From contig DASYRX010000061.1 of the NCBI GenBank assembly GCA_036003845.1, positions 1-64,000 of the forward strand: a DNA stretch of 64,000 bases, read 5' to 3'. This DNA is from DASYRX01 sp036003845. GTDB taxonomy: Bacteria > Gemmatimonadota > Gemmatimonadetes > Gemmatimonadales > Gemmatimonadaceae. The notes under the pieces are model-generated. The model had not been told where the DNA came from and searched no databases. It saw nothing but the letters and a program-made list of their open reading frames with translations. The translations under genes were made by a program, and so were the position numbers. Position 1 is the stretch's first letter; the number at the start of each line of letters is the position of its first letter. Shown here piece by piece: positions 51,644-59,596 of this stretch.

Positions 51644-53155
51644 TCAGCGCCCGCCCGGCGACAGGCGCAGCTCGGCGAGCCTAACGCCGATGCCATCCGC
51701 GACGCGATCGACATCGCGTTGCGGCGTGAGCCAGTTGTTGCACAGGATGCTGAACATGATGAGTCGGCCGTCGGCGGCCGTGACGTAGCCGGACAGCGAA
51801 CGCGCCATATCGAGCGTGCCTGTCTTGGCGCGCAGGTTGTCAGCCGCCGGCGTACCGCGCATCCGGCCGGCGATTGTACCGTCGACGCCGGCGATCGGCA
51901 GCGCATCGCGAAATACACCGAAGTTGGGCGAGCGGCGCATGGCGTCGAGTACACGGATGATCGTTTCCGGCGAGACGACATCATGGCGCGACAGCCCGCT
52001 GCCATCGCGCACTCGGAATCCGTCGGATGCGGCACCCCAGGCGCGCAGTGCGTCGCCCACGATCCGTGCTCCCTCCTCTGGCGTCCCGATTGTGCCGCCC
52101 ACGAGGCCGATCGTGCGCAACAACAGCTCGCCGATCTGATTCTGGCTCGGCTTCTCGAAGACTTTGAGGATCGCACCTAACGAGTCCGAGCGCAGGGAGA
52201 ACAGCGGCAGTCCTATCGGCTCGGGCCCTCCGTGAGTCGTGCTCGCGACCGCGCCGAACCGCGAGCTGTCGATCGTGATGCCGCGATCGAGGAGCGCTTC
52301 GCGCAGCGCCGCCAGATAGGCGTGTTGCTGGTCGCGGAAGGCGAGGCGACGCTCCGTGGAGTCGCCAGCCGCGATTGTGCCTTCGATGATGATGGTACCT
52401 AACGCGGTACTGTCGTGGAATACGCGCAGCCCTCGCCCGCCGCGCGCCGTGCTGTCGCCGCGACTGGCAGTACGGGCACGCACGCGCAGCGTGGGATACC
52501 TCAGGGCGGGCCCTGTGATGACCGTGACGGGAGCTCCGGAGTCCGCGCCCGCGCGGATTTGCAAACGCGTGAACCCTTCGTTGAACATGAGCTCGTCGAC
52601 GCCGGCCGCGTACGAAAAGTCGAGATCGTCCCACGCCCAGCCAAAACCCAGCGCTGGAGCAGGGAACACGTCACCGGCACTTGTTAGGCGGCCCGCGATG
52701 CGTCGCACGCCCCGCGCCGCCAGCGAATCGGCGATCGCGCGCAGCGGCCGCATCGCATCCCCTTGCATTGCATCGCTGAAGGAGGGATCTCCGCTGCCGC
52801 GAATGAGCAGATCACCCTGCAGCACGCTGTCAGCGATCGCGCCGCCCGCGGCGAAGTGCGTCGCATAGCGATAGGCTGGCCCCAGGAGATCCAGAGCCAC
52901 AGCACCGGTCAGCAACTTCTGGTTCGACGCGGGGATGAACAGCTTGCCGGCGTTGCGCGAGTAGAGCGTGTCTCCGCGTAACGCGTCCACAATGAGCACA
53001 CCCCACTGCGCCGAACGGAAGCGCGGATCCGCGAGGCTCGAGTCGATAAAGCGGCGGAGTTGCTCTTGCGGCGCCCGCGGCCGAGTACTGCGCCCGCCGG
53101 CGCTGGCGCATGCGACTCCACCTAACGCGATGACGATGGCGCCGAAGTACTTCAC
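51644..53155 (-). CDS. dacB: D-alanyl-D-alanine carboxypeptidase/endopeptidase (PBP4, family S13)
   Basis: The product has 503 residues. A lipoprotein-like N-terminus (GGVACAS) precedes the penicillin-binding fold: S77-N-Q-K80 (PASNQKLLT), an S-Q-N motif in KPSQNQIGE near 337 and K444-T-G. The large insertion domain of class C PBPs lies between about 95 and 290. It trims or cuts peptidoglycan cross-links in the periplasm. Its placement inside a molybdenum-cofactor operon, joined to mobB by an ATGA overlap, is unexpected. Confidence 0.93.
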   Translation of the reverse strand: MKYFGAIVIALGGVACASAGGRSTRPRAPQEQLRRFIDSSLADPRFRSAQWGVLIVDALRGDTLYSRNAGKLFIPASNQKLLTGAVALDLLGPAYRYATHFAAGGAIADSVLQGDLLIRGSGDPSFSDAMQGDAMRPLRAIADSLAARGVRRIAGRLTSAGDVFPAPALGFGWAWDDLDFSYAAGVDELMFNEGFTRLQIRAGADSGAPVTVITGPALRYPTLRVRARTASRGDSTARGGRGLRVFHDSTALGTIIIEGTIAAGDSTERRLAFRDQQHAYLAALREALLDRGITIDSSRFGAVASTTHGGPEPIGLPLFSLRSDSLGAILKVFEKPSQNQIGELLLRTIGLVGGTIGTPEEGARIVGDALRAWGAASDGFRVRDGSGLSRHDVVSPETIIRVLDAMRRSPNFGVFRDALPIAGVDGTIAGRMRGTPAADNLRAKTGTLDMARSLSGYVTAADGRLIMFSILCNNWLTPQRDVDRVADGIGVRLAELRLSPGGR

Positions 53156-53715
53156 GAGGGCGCTCCGATCCGCCGCATGACCTGTTGCTCGACGAGGTCA
53201 GTGAGCCGCTGGACCACGTCGCTGGCGCCGATGTCAAAGGTCGCGATCGGCCACTGCGCCGCAGTTGCGTCCGTGACAATCGCCAGATACAAGCCCGCGT
53301 TAGGTTCATCCGCGCTGTACAGTGGGGAATCGTGCACGGCGCGGCGAAAGACTTCGACGCGCGGTAGATCGGACGCCTTGAACCCTTCGCACACGATGAT
53401 GTCCGCCTCGCCAAGAAAACGTGCAGCGATCTCTCGCGGACCGAGCTCCTCACTCCAGCGCTGCACCAGCGCAAACTTGTCAGGCGCCGCCATCACGACA
53501 CGCTCGGCGTTTCCCTCGTGATAATGCCGATACGTATCCGTTGTTGCCGGGTCGATGTTGAACGTGTGCGCGCCATGTTTGACCGTCATCACGCGATGTC
53601 CCCGCCGGTGCAGCTCGGCGGACAAACGCACAACGAGCGTCGTCTTCCCGCTGTTCTTACGACCGACGACCGTGAATATCGGCGGGGTCGGCAGCGCGGC
53701 TGGCGGCGGCGTCAT
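53152..53715 (-). CDS. mobB: Molybdopterin-guanine dinucleotide biosynthesis protein MobB
   Basis: The product has 187 residues. Walker A is VVGRKNSGKTTL, followed by VMTVKHGAHTFNID, DTYRHYHEGNAERV and IIVCEGFK. MobB is a GTP-binding partner of MobA. The only good ATG is at 53715, giving a 59-base overlap with the end of mobA in another frame; the first residues are proline- and alanine-rich and may be expendable. It overlaps dacB by 4 bases. Confidence 0.93.
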   Translation of the reverse strand: MTPPPAALPTPPIFTVVGRKNSGKTTLVVRLSAELHRRGHRVMTVKHGAHTFNIDPATTDTYRHYHEGNAERVVMAAPDKFALVQRWSEELGPREIAARFLGEADIIVCEGFKASDLPRVEVFRRAVHDSPLYSADEPNAGLYLAIVTDATAAQWPIATFDIGASDVVQRLTDLVEQQVMRRIGAPS

Positions 53716-54304
53716 ATGAGTTGGCGAGCGCGAGTTCTTCTGGCGAGTTCACGTTCATGAACATGATGGCCGGATCGCCAAAGCGCTGCACGTCGTCGAA
53801 CGGCAGCCGCGCCACATTCACGTCGTCGAAGAACGCGACGACCCGCCGCTCGTCCTGACCGAGGCACCGCTCGATTGGTGCGAGGCACGCCTGGGAGTAG
53901 TACGCGCAGAGCGGTTCCAAGCCTCGTTTCGATTCGCTCTCTGGAACGGCGGCGTCGGCGCTGCGACCAAGCGCGAGCAAGCGCCGCAGCAATGCCGTGG
54001 ATACAAAAGGCATATCCCAGGCAACCAGCAGCACAGACGTACCAGCGTGCGAGAGGGCCGCGTGGATGCCGCCGAGACTTCCGGCATCGAGAATGACATC
54101 GGAGCGGCGCCTAACGCCAGGGAGCCAGGAATCCGCGTCGGACGCGTTGGCTATGAGCAGGAGATCATCCACAACCTCGAGCAGGCGTGATCTGACGCGA
54201 TCGATGATGCGTTCGCCGCCGACCCGTTCGAGTCCCTTCGGGCGTCCGCCGTAGCGGCTCGCGCGACCGCCGGCGAGGATCACGCCAGTAGATGCCGCGC
54301 TCAC
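53657..54304 (-). CDS. mobA: Molybdenum cofactor guanylyltransferase MobA
   Basis: The product has 215 residues. The nucleotide-binding start is GVILAGGRASRYGGRPKGL, with the metal aspartate in VAWDMPFVS and the late MNVNSPEEL. MobA joins GMP from GTP to molybdopterin, giving the MGD cofactor of the DMSO-reductase family, including formate dehydrogenase. It begins 2 bases after the fdhD stop. The C-terminal tail overlaps mobB. Confidence 0.94.
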   Translation of the reverse strand: MSAASTGVILAGGRASRYGGRPKGLERVGGERIIDRVRSRLLEVVDDLLLIANASDADSWLPGVRRRSDVILDAGSLGGIHAALSHAGTSVLLVAWDMPFVSTALLRRLLALGRSADAAVPESESKRGLEPLCAYYSQACLAPIERCLGQDERRVVAFFDDVNVARLPFDDVQRFGDPAIMFMNVNSPEELALANSYDAAASRAADPADIHGRRS

Positions 54305-54306
54305 GA

Positions 54307-55056
54307 TCAGGGGTTATGGATTTGCGGCTGTCCGCTCACGGCGCGACCGATGAGGAGCATCTGCGCGGCGCGCGCGATATCGACAGCTATCGTGGACGGA
54401 ACCGACGGTGTCGCCACCACGGCAATACGAGCACGCGCGGCTTTGTACGCGAGCTCGCCCGAGATGCGCCCAGTGACGAGCAGAATCAGATCGCGCGGAT
54501 CATGTTCTGCTTGGAGCGCCGCGCCCATCACCTTATCGACGGCGTTGTGGCGACCAATATCCTCGCTATGAAAGAGCAAGCGCTCGCCATCCGTGAGCGC
54601 AGCGGCGTGCACGCCACCAGTTTCTTTGTATCGCGTGCCGCGCCCGAATAAGTCCTTGAACAGCGCACGCAGCTTCGGCGTGTCCAACTCGGGGATCTTA
54701 CTCTTGCGCCGGGGGACGTCGCCTAACGAGCCGAGTATGGCGGTGACGGAGCCGCAGCCCGAGGCGAGGATGCGGCGGCGCTCCATGCCCTCGACGGTGT
54801 TGTAGCGCTCCGGCGGGACGTCGACCCAGAATCCGAGCTCCTTTGTGCAGGGCCGCATACGGACGATGTCGCGCATGCTCTCGATGTATCCCTCACCGAA
54901 GAGCCAGCCGATGACGAGGTCGTCGAGTTGATCCGGCGTGCACATCCACGTGACGATTGGCGCGCCGTTGAGCTCGAGCCAGACTGGTGTCTCTTCGACG
55001 GAATCGAGGGACGCCGCTGCGACAGGGTCGTGGGGAGTACGAGCTGGATCAGCCAT
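54307..55056 (-). CDS. fdhD: Sulfurtransferase FdhD for formate dehydrogenase
   Basis: The product has 249 residues. DDLVIGWLFGEGYI, the sulfur-carrier region RILASGCGSVTA, KETGGVHAAAL and EDIGRHNAVDKVMG are the FdhD landmarks. FdhD moves sulfur from a cysteine desulfurase to the bis-MGD cofactor of formate dehydrogenase. Only one cysteine occurs in the usual C-x-x-C position (C-G-S-V). No formate dehydrogenase gene lies in the window. Confidence 0.93.
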   Translation of the reverse strand: MADPARTPHDPVAAASLDSVEETPVWLELNGAPIVTWMCTPDQLDDLVIGWLFGEGYIESMRDIVRMRPCTKELGFWVDVPPERYNTVEGMERRRILASGCGSVTAILGSLGDVPRRKSKIPELDTPKLRALFKDLFGRGTRYKETGGVHAAALTDGERLLFHSEDIGRHNAVDKVMGAALQAEHDPRDLILLVTGRISGELAYKAARARIAVVATPSVPSTIAVDIARAAQMLLIGRAVSGQPQIHNP

Positions 55057-55064
55057 GGGCGTGC

Positions 55065-55484
55065 CTAACCACGGAACGAAGCGCTCAAGGTGTCGTCTTC
55101 GGCGACGCGTACTTCGACAACGCGTGCGGTGCCGTTTATCGCCTGTTGCACGCGATCGAAGATGAAGCGCGCGAGATTCTCTCCCGTCGGCACGAGGGCG
55201 CCGTCCGCGAAGTCAGCCACTTCGAGATTGATGTTGCGATGATCGAAGCGCTCGACGATCTCGCGTTTGAGGATCGTATCGAGTTGCGCGAGATCTACGA
55301 CGAAGCCTGTGACTGGGTTGATGTCGCCGGCGACCGTTACATCGCAGACGTATGAGTGGCCGTGATACGATGGTCGCGCGCAGAGTCCGAAGATAGCCGC
55401 GTTCTTGGCCTCATCCCACTCCGGCCGCCGGTAGCGGTGCGCCGCGGCGAAGCGGACGCGTCGAGTGAGCTCGGCAGTCGGCAC
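55065..55484 (-). CDS. 6-pyruvoyl-tetrahydropterin synthase / QueD family protein
   Basis: The product has 139 residues. Zinc ligands are the early RFAAAHRY and YHGHSY; a Cys in LCARPSYHGHSY gives the C-x4-H-x-H pattern of 6-carboxy-tetrahydropterin synthases, and FDHRNINL and PTGENLARFI follow. It makes pterin intermediates for queuosine or related pathways. GTG 55484 lies 8 bases after the upstream stop and gives a normal family start; a longer TTG start is less likely. Confidence 0.88.
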   Translation of the reverse strand: MPTAELTRRVRFAAAHRYRRPEWDEAKNAAIFGLCARPSYHGHSYVCDVTVAGDINPVTGFVVDLAQLDTILKREIVERFDHRNINLEVADFADGALVPTGENLARFIFDRVQQAINGTARVVEVRVAEDDTLSASFRG

Positions 55485-55492
55485 GACTGAGC

Positions 55493-56197
55493 CTAACGGA
55501 ATAGCGCGACCGACACGCCTAACGTCGTCGCCCAATTATGCCGCCAGACCGTGCGTTTGCCGTTGGGCGGCAGGAACGTGGAGTCGGGTCCCGTCTTGAG
55601 GAAATACGACTCGGGGTAGCGGATGCGGAAATAGTGATCGATCAGATCCAGGCGCCAACTCCACTTGCCGCCCGGAACGATTCGCAGCGACGGCCCATAC
55701 GAGAGCAAGAACGGCACGCCGACTCGGTACTGACTCTTGTCCGTTTTGCCCGAGAGGTCGGCCGCGAGCCCGACACTCGCGTTGACGCCCGGCTGTAGCG
55801 AGTGCCAGCTCTTGGCGCCGGTGAGTACGAGATCGAATCCGAGGTCGCCGAACATGAGTGGCACGCTGGTGGTTCCTTGGCGCCGCTGCGCGGTTGGCAG
55901 CGTTGGGTCGACGACGTCACGTTCGGAGAAGACGCCAGCCAGCCGGCCGGTGAAGTACACTGGCCCGCCGAGTCGAATGGCGTAGCGCGCACCGACCATC
56001 GGTGCGGATGTGGGCGCGACGCCAGCCGGGTCTTTGCCGGCGTTGTAGTAGCCGGCGAAGTACGTAAGCGCGTGCTTGATGGAGACGTCGCGATACGGGC
56101 TGTGATCGGGAAGGTGGCCGACCTGCGCGTTGGCCTGTTGAGCAAGGATGGCAACGAGCGTGGCAAAGGCTGCGGTTCGGACAATGCGTAAAGTCAT
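55493..56197 (-). CDS. Exported protein, probably a small beta-barrel, unknown function
   Basis: The product has 234 residues. A signal peptide (FATLVAILAQQANAQ) is followed by alternating strands such as MVGARYAIRLGGPVYFTGRLAGVFS and FDLVLTGAKSWHSLQPGVNASVGLAADLS in shorter pieces, ending with WATTLGVSVALFR; a terminal aromatic or arginine after V-A-L-F suits an outer-membrane barrel. No family recognised. It sits 5 bases after gpmI in the operon. The stop is a TAG formed within a CGTTAGG copy. Confidence 0.65.
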   Translation of the reverse strand: MTLRIVRTAAFATLVAILAQQANAQVGHLPDHSPYRDVSIKHALTYFAGYYNAGKDPAGVAPTSAPMVGARYAIRLGGPVYFTGRLAGVFSERDVVDPTLPTAQRRQGTTSVPLMFGDLGFDLVLTGAKSWHSLQPGVNASVGLAADLSGKTDKSQYRVGVPFLLSYGPSLRIVPGGKWSWRLDLIDHYFRIRYPESYFLKTGPDSTFLPPNGKRTVWRHNWATTLGVSVALFR

Positions 56198-56202
56198 AGT
56201 CG

Positions 56203-57735
56203 TTAGGTGACGCGCAGATCGCGCCCTGTCATGTCAGTCGGTTGCTCGAGTCCCAGCATGGCGAGCAGAGTTGGTCCCACGTCGCAGAGGGCCCCGCCGG
56301 ATCGAATCGGCCGGTCTCCTTCTGGATCTACGATAGTGAGTGGGACGGGGTTCGTTGTGTGCGACGTGTGCGGCCCGCCGGTCACGGGATCGATCATCAT
56401 CTCACAATTGCCGTGGTCAGCCGTCAGGATAACGGCGGCGCCAACAGATTCGGCGGACGCGAGTACCCGCGTTAGGCAGCGATCCACGCATTCCACCGCC
56501 CGGATCGCGGCATCCAGCACGCCGGTGTGACCCACCATGTCGCCATTGGCGTAGTTACACAGGATGAAGTCGTACGTTTCGCCTTCGATGGCGCGGCAGA
56601 GCCCATCGGTGACCTCTACGGCCGACATCTCGGGCTTGAGGTCGTACGTGGCAACCTTCGGGCTTGGCACGAGCAGCCGGTCCTCGTTTGGAAATGGATG
56701 CTCAACCCCACCATTGAAGAAGAACGTCACATGCGGATACTTCTCGGTCTCCGATGTGTGGAACTGCCGCATGCCGGCCTGAGAGATGACTTCCGAGACG
56801 CCGCAGGCGAGTGAAAACGGTGGAAAGGCGATAGGGTAGGGAAACGTCTCATCGTACTGCGTCATCGTCGACAGCGTTAGGCGCGGCCGGACGCTCACAG
56901 CGAGGTGCGCGAGACCGGGATCCATCAAGGCGCGCACGATCTGGCGCATGCGGTCGGAGCGGAAGTTGAAGCAGAAGACCACGTCGCCGTCCTGCATCAT
57001 GCCGACCGGCTTGCCGTCTGCGTGCACGACGGCCGGCGTGATGAATTCGTCGGTCTCGCCGCGCGCGTACGCTTCGCTTATTGCGACGACGGGATCTTCG
57101 ACCCTTGTGCCTTTGCCGAGCACGATCGCGTCGTACCATTTCTTGACGCGCTCCCAACGATTGTCGCGGTCCATGCCGAAGTAACGTCCGCCTAACGTGG
57201 CTATCCTAGCGCGCCCTTCGGCCTTCGCGACGGTTTTCTCCATGAAGCCCAGCCCAGACGTCGGCGGCGTGTCGCGGCCGTCGAGCAGGGCGTGAATGAC
57301 GACCCGCGGCACGCGCTCCCGCTCGGTCAGATCGATCAAAGCAAAGATGTGCTCGTCCAGGGCGTGCACCCCGCCAGTCCCGATCAGGCCCATCAGGTGC
57401 AGCGTATGCCCCGAGTTTCGGGCCGCTGCGCACGCTGCCTTTAGCGTGGGGTTCGTGAAGAACGTTCCGTCGGCGATGGCGTCACTGATCCGCACCATGT
57501 CCTGCTTCACGACGCGCCCGGCGCCGAGATTGAGGTGCCCCACTTCGCTGTTCCCCATCTGGCCGGCGGGGAGACCGACAGCCTTACCCGAGGTATTGAT
57601 CAAGACGTGGGGCCGGTTCTCGAGTAGTCCCTTCCACGTGGGCATGCGTGCGAGCGCAACGGCGTTGCCTTCGCGCTCCTCGCGGTGACCGACGCCGTCG
57701 AGCACAATGAGCACCACAGGGCGCTTACGGTGCAT
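56203..57735 (-). CDS. gpmI: 2,3-bisphosphoglycerate-independent phosphoglycerate mutase
   Basis: The product has 510 residues, normal for GpmI. RPVVLIVLDGVG starts the phosphatase domain; the phosphoserine nucleophile is in QMGNSEVGHLNLGAG; DGRDTPP, RYFGMDRDNRW, VFCFNFRSDR, YANGDMVGHTG and LTADHGNCE follow, with the two-manganese ligands intact. It interconverts 3- and 2-phosphoglycerate. ATG 57735 is preferred as MHRKRPVVL fits the family; ATG 57759 is possible. It heads the eight-gene operon. Confidence 0.94.
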   Translation of the reverse strand: MHRKRPVVLIVLDGVGHREEREGNAVALARMPTWKGLLENRPHVLINTSGKAVGLPAGQMGNSEVGHLNLGAGRVVKQDMVRISDAIADGTFFTNPTLKAACAAARNSGHTLHLMGLIGTGGVHALDEHIFALIDLTERERVPRVVIHALLDGRDTPPTSGLGFMEKTVAKAEGRARIATLGGRYFGMDRDNRWERVKKWYDAIVLGKGTRVEDPVVAISEAYARGETDEFITPAVVHADGKPVGMMQDGDVVFCFNFRSDRMRQIVRALMDPGLAHLAVSVRPRLTLSTMTQYDETFPYPIAFPPFSLACGVSEVISQAGMRQFHTSETEKYPHVTFFFNGGVEHPFPNEDRLLVPSPKVATYDLKPEMSAVEVTDGLCRAIEGETYDFILCNYANGDMVGHTGVLDAAIRAVECVDRCLTRVLASAESVGAAVILTADHGNCEMMIDPVTGGPHTSHTTNPVPLTIVDPEGDRPIRSGGALCDVGPTLLAMLGLEQPTDMTGRDLRVT

Positions 57736-57834
57736 GGTAGATTTGTGCGGGAGCGGCATTTGGCGGCGTCAGAACGGGAAAAGTATCGGCGGGCCGATCC
57801 CCCAACCAGCGAGTACGGCACCTTCAAGGAGTCC

Positions 57835-58521
57835 ATGGCAGAACGCTGGCGTGCCTTTCGACAACGTTATCCGCTCGGTAGCATCGCGCTCGTTCTGATC
57901 ATTGCGCTGCTCGTTGTGGCCAACGGCTGGGTCATTTCGCGCTGGTGGCGCTACAGCAGCGAGACTTCACGCCTCCGCTCGAACATGAGCGACGTGGAGA
58001 AGACGCGAGTCGACGTCGAGATGGCTGACCAACAGAATCGGCTGCGCGTCATGATGGAGCTGCTACGTCGTCAGGCGCGCGGAGAACAAGACCTCCACCT
58101 CGCCGTAGTCGTGGATAGCGGACTGATGCGGTTGCAACGAAGCGGTGCCGTCTTACGATCGATGCCGATTCGGATAGGGCCAGAGCGCGCCATCGGAAGC
58201 GGGCCGAGCGCCGGGCGCATCGTCGCGCCGCGTGGCGAACGCACCGTCGATCGCGTGATCTCAGCTCGGCAGCAGTGGGCCGTGCCGGCGTGGGTGTATC
58301 GCGATCGGGGTCTTCCGGCACCTAACGATACCGTTGTGCGCGGCGGGCTCGGACCCGTCGGCGTCATTCTGTCGGACGGGACTGTGATCTATGCCACGCC
58401 GGATGCGGGACCGTTGGCCGATTCGAGTTACGTGATGCCAGGATCGGTGCGTGCGGATCGCGCCGACCTGCGGGCGATAGCTCCGAACCTCAGCCCAGGA
58501 ATGAAGGTATACTTTTACTGA
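57835..58521 (+). CDS. Membrane protein with degenerate YkuD (L,D-transpeptidase-like) domain
   Basis: The product has 228 residues. One membrane helix (IALVLIIALLVVANGWVIS) is followed by a coiled-coil-like stretch and a domain that aligns with the YkuD domain of the next gene: LAVVVDSGLMRLQRSG with YIVISIADHRLWYKR, APRGERTV with TPRGRLVV, and the end SPGMKVYFY with VPVGTPVYIY. The catalytic S-H-G-C-V-R is replaced by M-P-G-S-V-R (201-206). It is probably a non-catalytic partner. ATG 57835 has AGGAG close upstream. Confidence 0.7.
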   Translation: MAERWRAFRQRYPLGSIALVLIIALLVVANGWVISRWWRYSSETSRLRSNMSDVEKTRVDVEMADQQNRLRVMMELLRRQARGEQDLHLAVVVDSGLMRLQRSGAVLRSMPIRIGPERAIGSGPSAGRIVAPRGERTVDRVISARQQWAVPAWVYRDRGLPAPNDTVVRGGLGPVGVILSDGTVIYATPDAGPLADSSYVMPGSVRADRADLRAIAPNLSPGMKVYFY

Positions 58522-59414
58522 TGACGAGCCCGATGAAAACTCGCGAACCTGCAGCTACACGCAGCGACGCGAAATCATTTGGAGCCTGGTTGCTGGTCGC
58601 GGTTCTCTTGCTGCTTGGCTCGCTAGGCGCTGTGAGCGCGGCAACCGCAACGTCTCGTTATGAGCGAGACGTGGCGCGCATGGTCTTCAACGACAACCTA
58701 CAGGTGCTTGAAGACGCGCGCCGCAAGGCCGGGTCTGCTGCCGATTCACTCAAGGACGAGCTTGCAACGAGCCGCGACCCTGAGCACGAAGACCAGTACA
58801 TCGTGATCAGCATTGCCGATCACCGATTGTGGTATAAGCGCAAGGATGAGGTCGTGTTCACGACGCGCGTCGCCACCGGGAGCGGCAAAGTCCTCGCCAA
58901 GAGTACCAAGGCCAAAACGAAGGAGGACTCGGAGTGGAAGTTCGAAACGCCCCGTGGCCGCCTCGTCGTCAAGAACAAGGAGACTGATCCATTTTGGGTG
59001 CCGCCCGACTGGCACTACGTCGAGATCGGGCACAAGAAGAAGGCGCAGCCGGTTCAGCTCAAGCGTGGCGCGCCGATCCCGCTATCCGACGGATCGACGA
59101 TCTTCGTAGACGACGCTGAAATCGTTAGGCAGTTCGCGGACGGGCGAGCTGAAGTATTGGAGGGGGGCGAGGGGCGGGAAATAGTCGCAGATGGGAAAAT
59201 TTTCATTCCACCCTTCGGAACCAACAATAGAAAATTCTCAGGCGTAGTCGGCACGCATCGTTTGAACCTCGGCGATGGTTATGCACTGCACGGCACCGAT
59301 GTGCCGAGCTCCATCGGACGATCTGTGAGTCACGGATGCGTGCGACTGAGGAACGAAGACATCGAGACGTTGTATCAACTCGTGCCTGTAGGGACGCCCG
59401 TTTACATCTATTGA
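58521..59414 (+). CDS. YkuD-type L,D-transpeptidase
   Basis: The product has 297 residues. A membrane anchor (AWLLVAVLLLLGSLGAVSA) precedes the YkuD domain with IVISIADHRLWYKR, the first catalytic region YALHGTD (H257), then SIGRSVSHGCVRLRN with H271, the nucleophile C273 and R275. It makes 3-3 peptidoglycan cross-links or attaches proteins to the wall. It is translationally coupled to the degenerate paralogue by TGATG. A CCCGCC/GGCGGG hairpin lies 22 bases after the stop. Confidence 0.93.
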   Translation: MTSPMKTREPAATRSDAKSFGAWLLVAVLLLLGSLGAVSAATATSRYERDVARMVFNDNLQVLEDARRKAGSAADSLKDELATSRDPEHEDQYIVISIADHRLWYKRKDEVVFTTRVATGSGKVLAKSTKAKTKEDSEWKFETPRGRLVVKNKETDPFWVPPDWHYVEIGHKKKAQPVQLKRGAPIPLSDGSTIFVDDAEIVRQFADGRAEVLEGGEGREIVADGKIFIPPFGTNNRKFSGVVGTHRLNLGDGYALHGTDVPSSIGRSVSHGCVRLRNEDIETLYQLVPVGTPVYIY

Positions 59415-59435
59415 ATTCGGTGTTACCATAGCGCG

Positions 59436-59449
59436 CCCGCCACGGCGGG
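59436..59449. terminator. Short GC hairpin after the L,D-transpeptidase gene
   Basis: CCCGCC and GGCGGG form a perfect 6-base stem with a 2-base loop, 22 bases past the stop. There is no T-run, so it may be a weak or factor-assisted terminator only. A GTGTCA/TGACAC dyad follows at 59465-59478. Confidence 0.35.
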
Positions 59450-59596
59450 AAACACTGTTTGTGTGTGTCATGTGACACGCACCGTGCGATTCGGTTACGG
59501 GAGGAAGTGAGGAGCGTCCCGCAAGTGTTCCTGCCGCATTCCCCCACGGTCGGGCGGTATCGCGGCGAATCGTGGACCCGAACACGTTGCCGCGTT

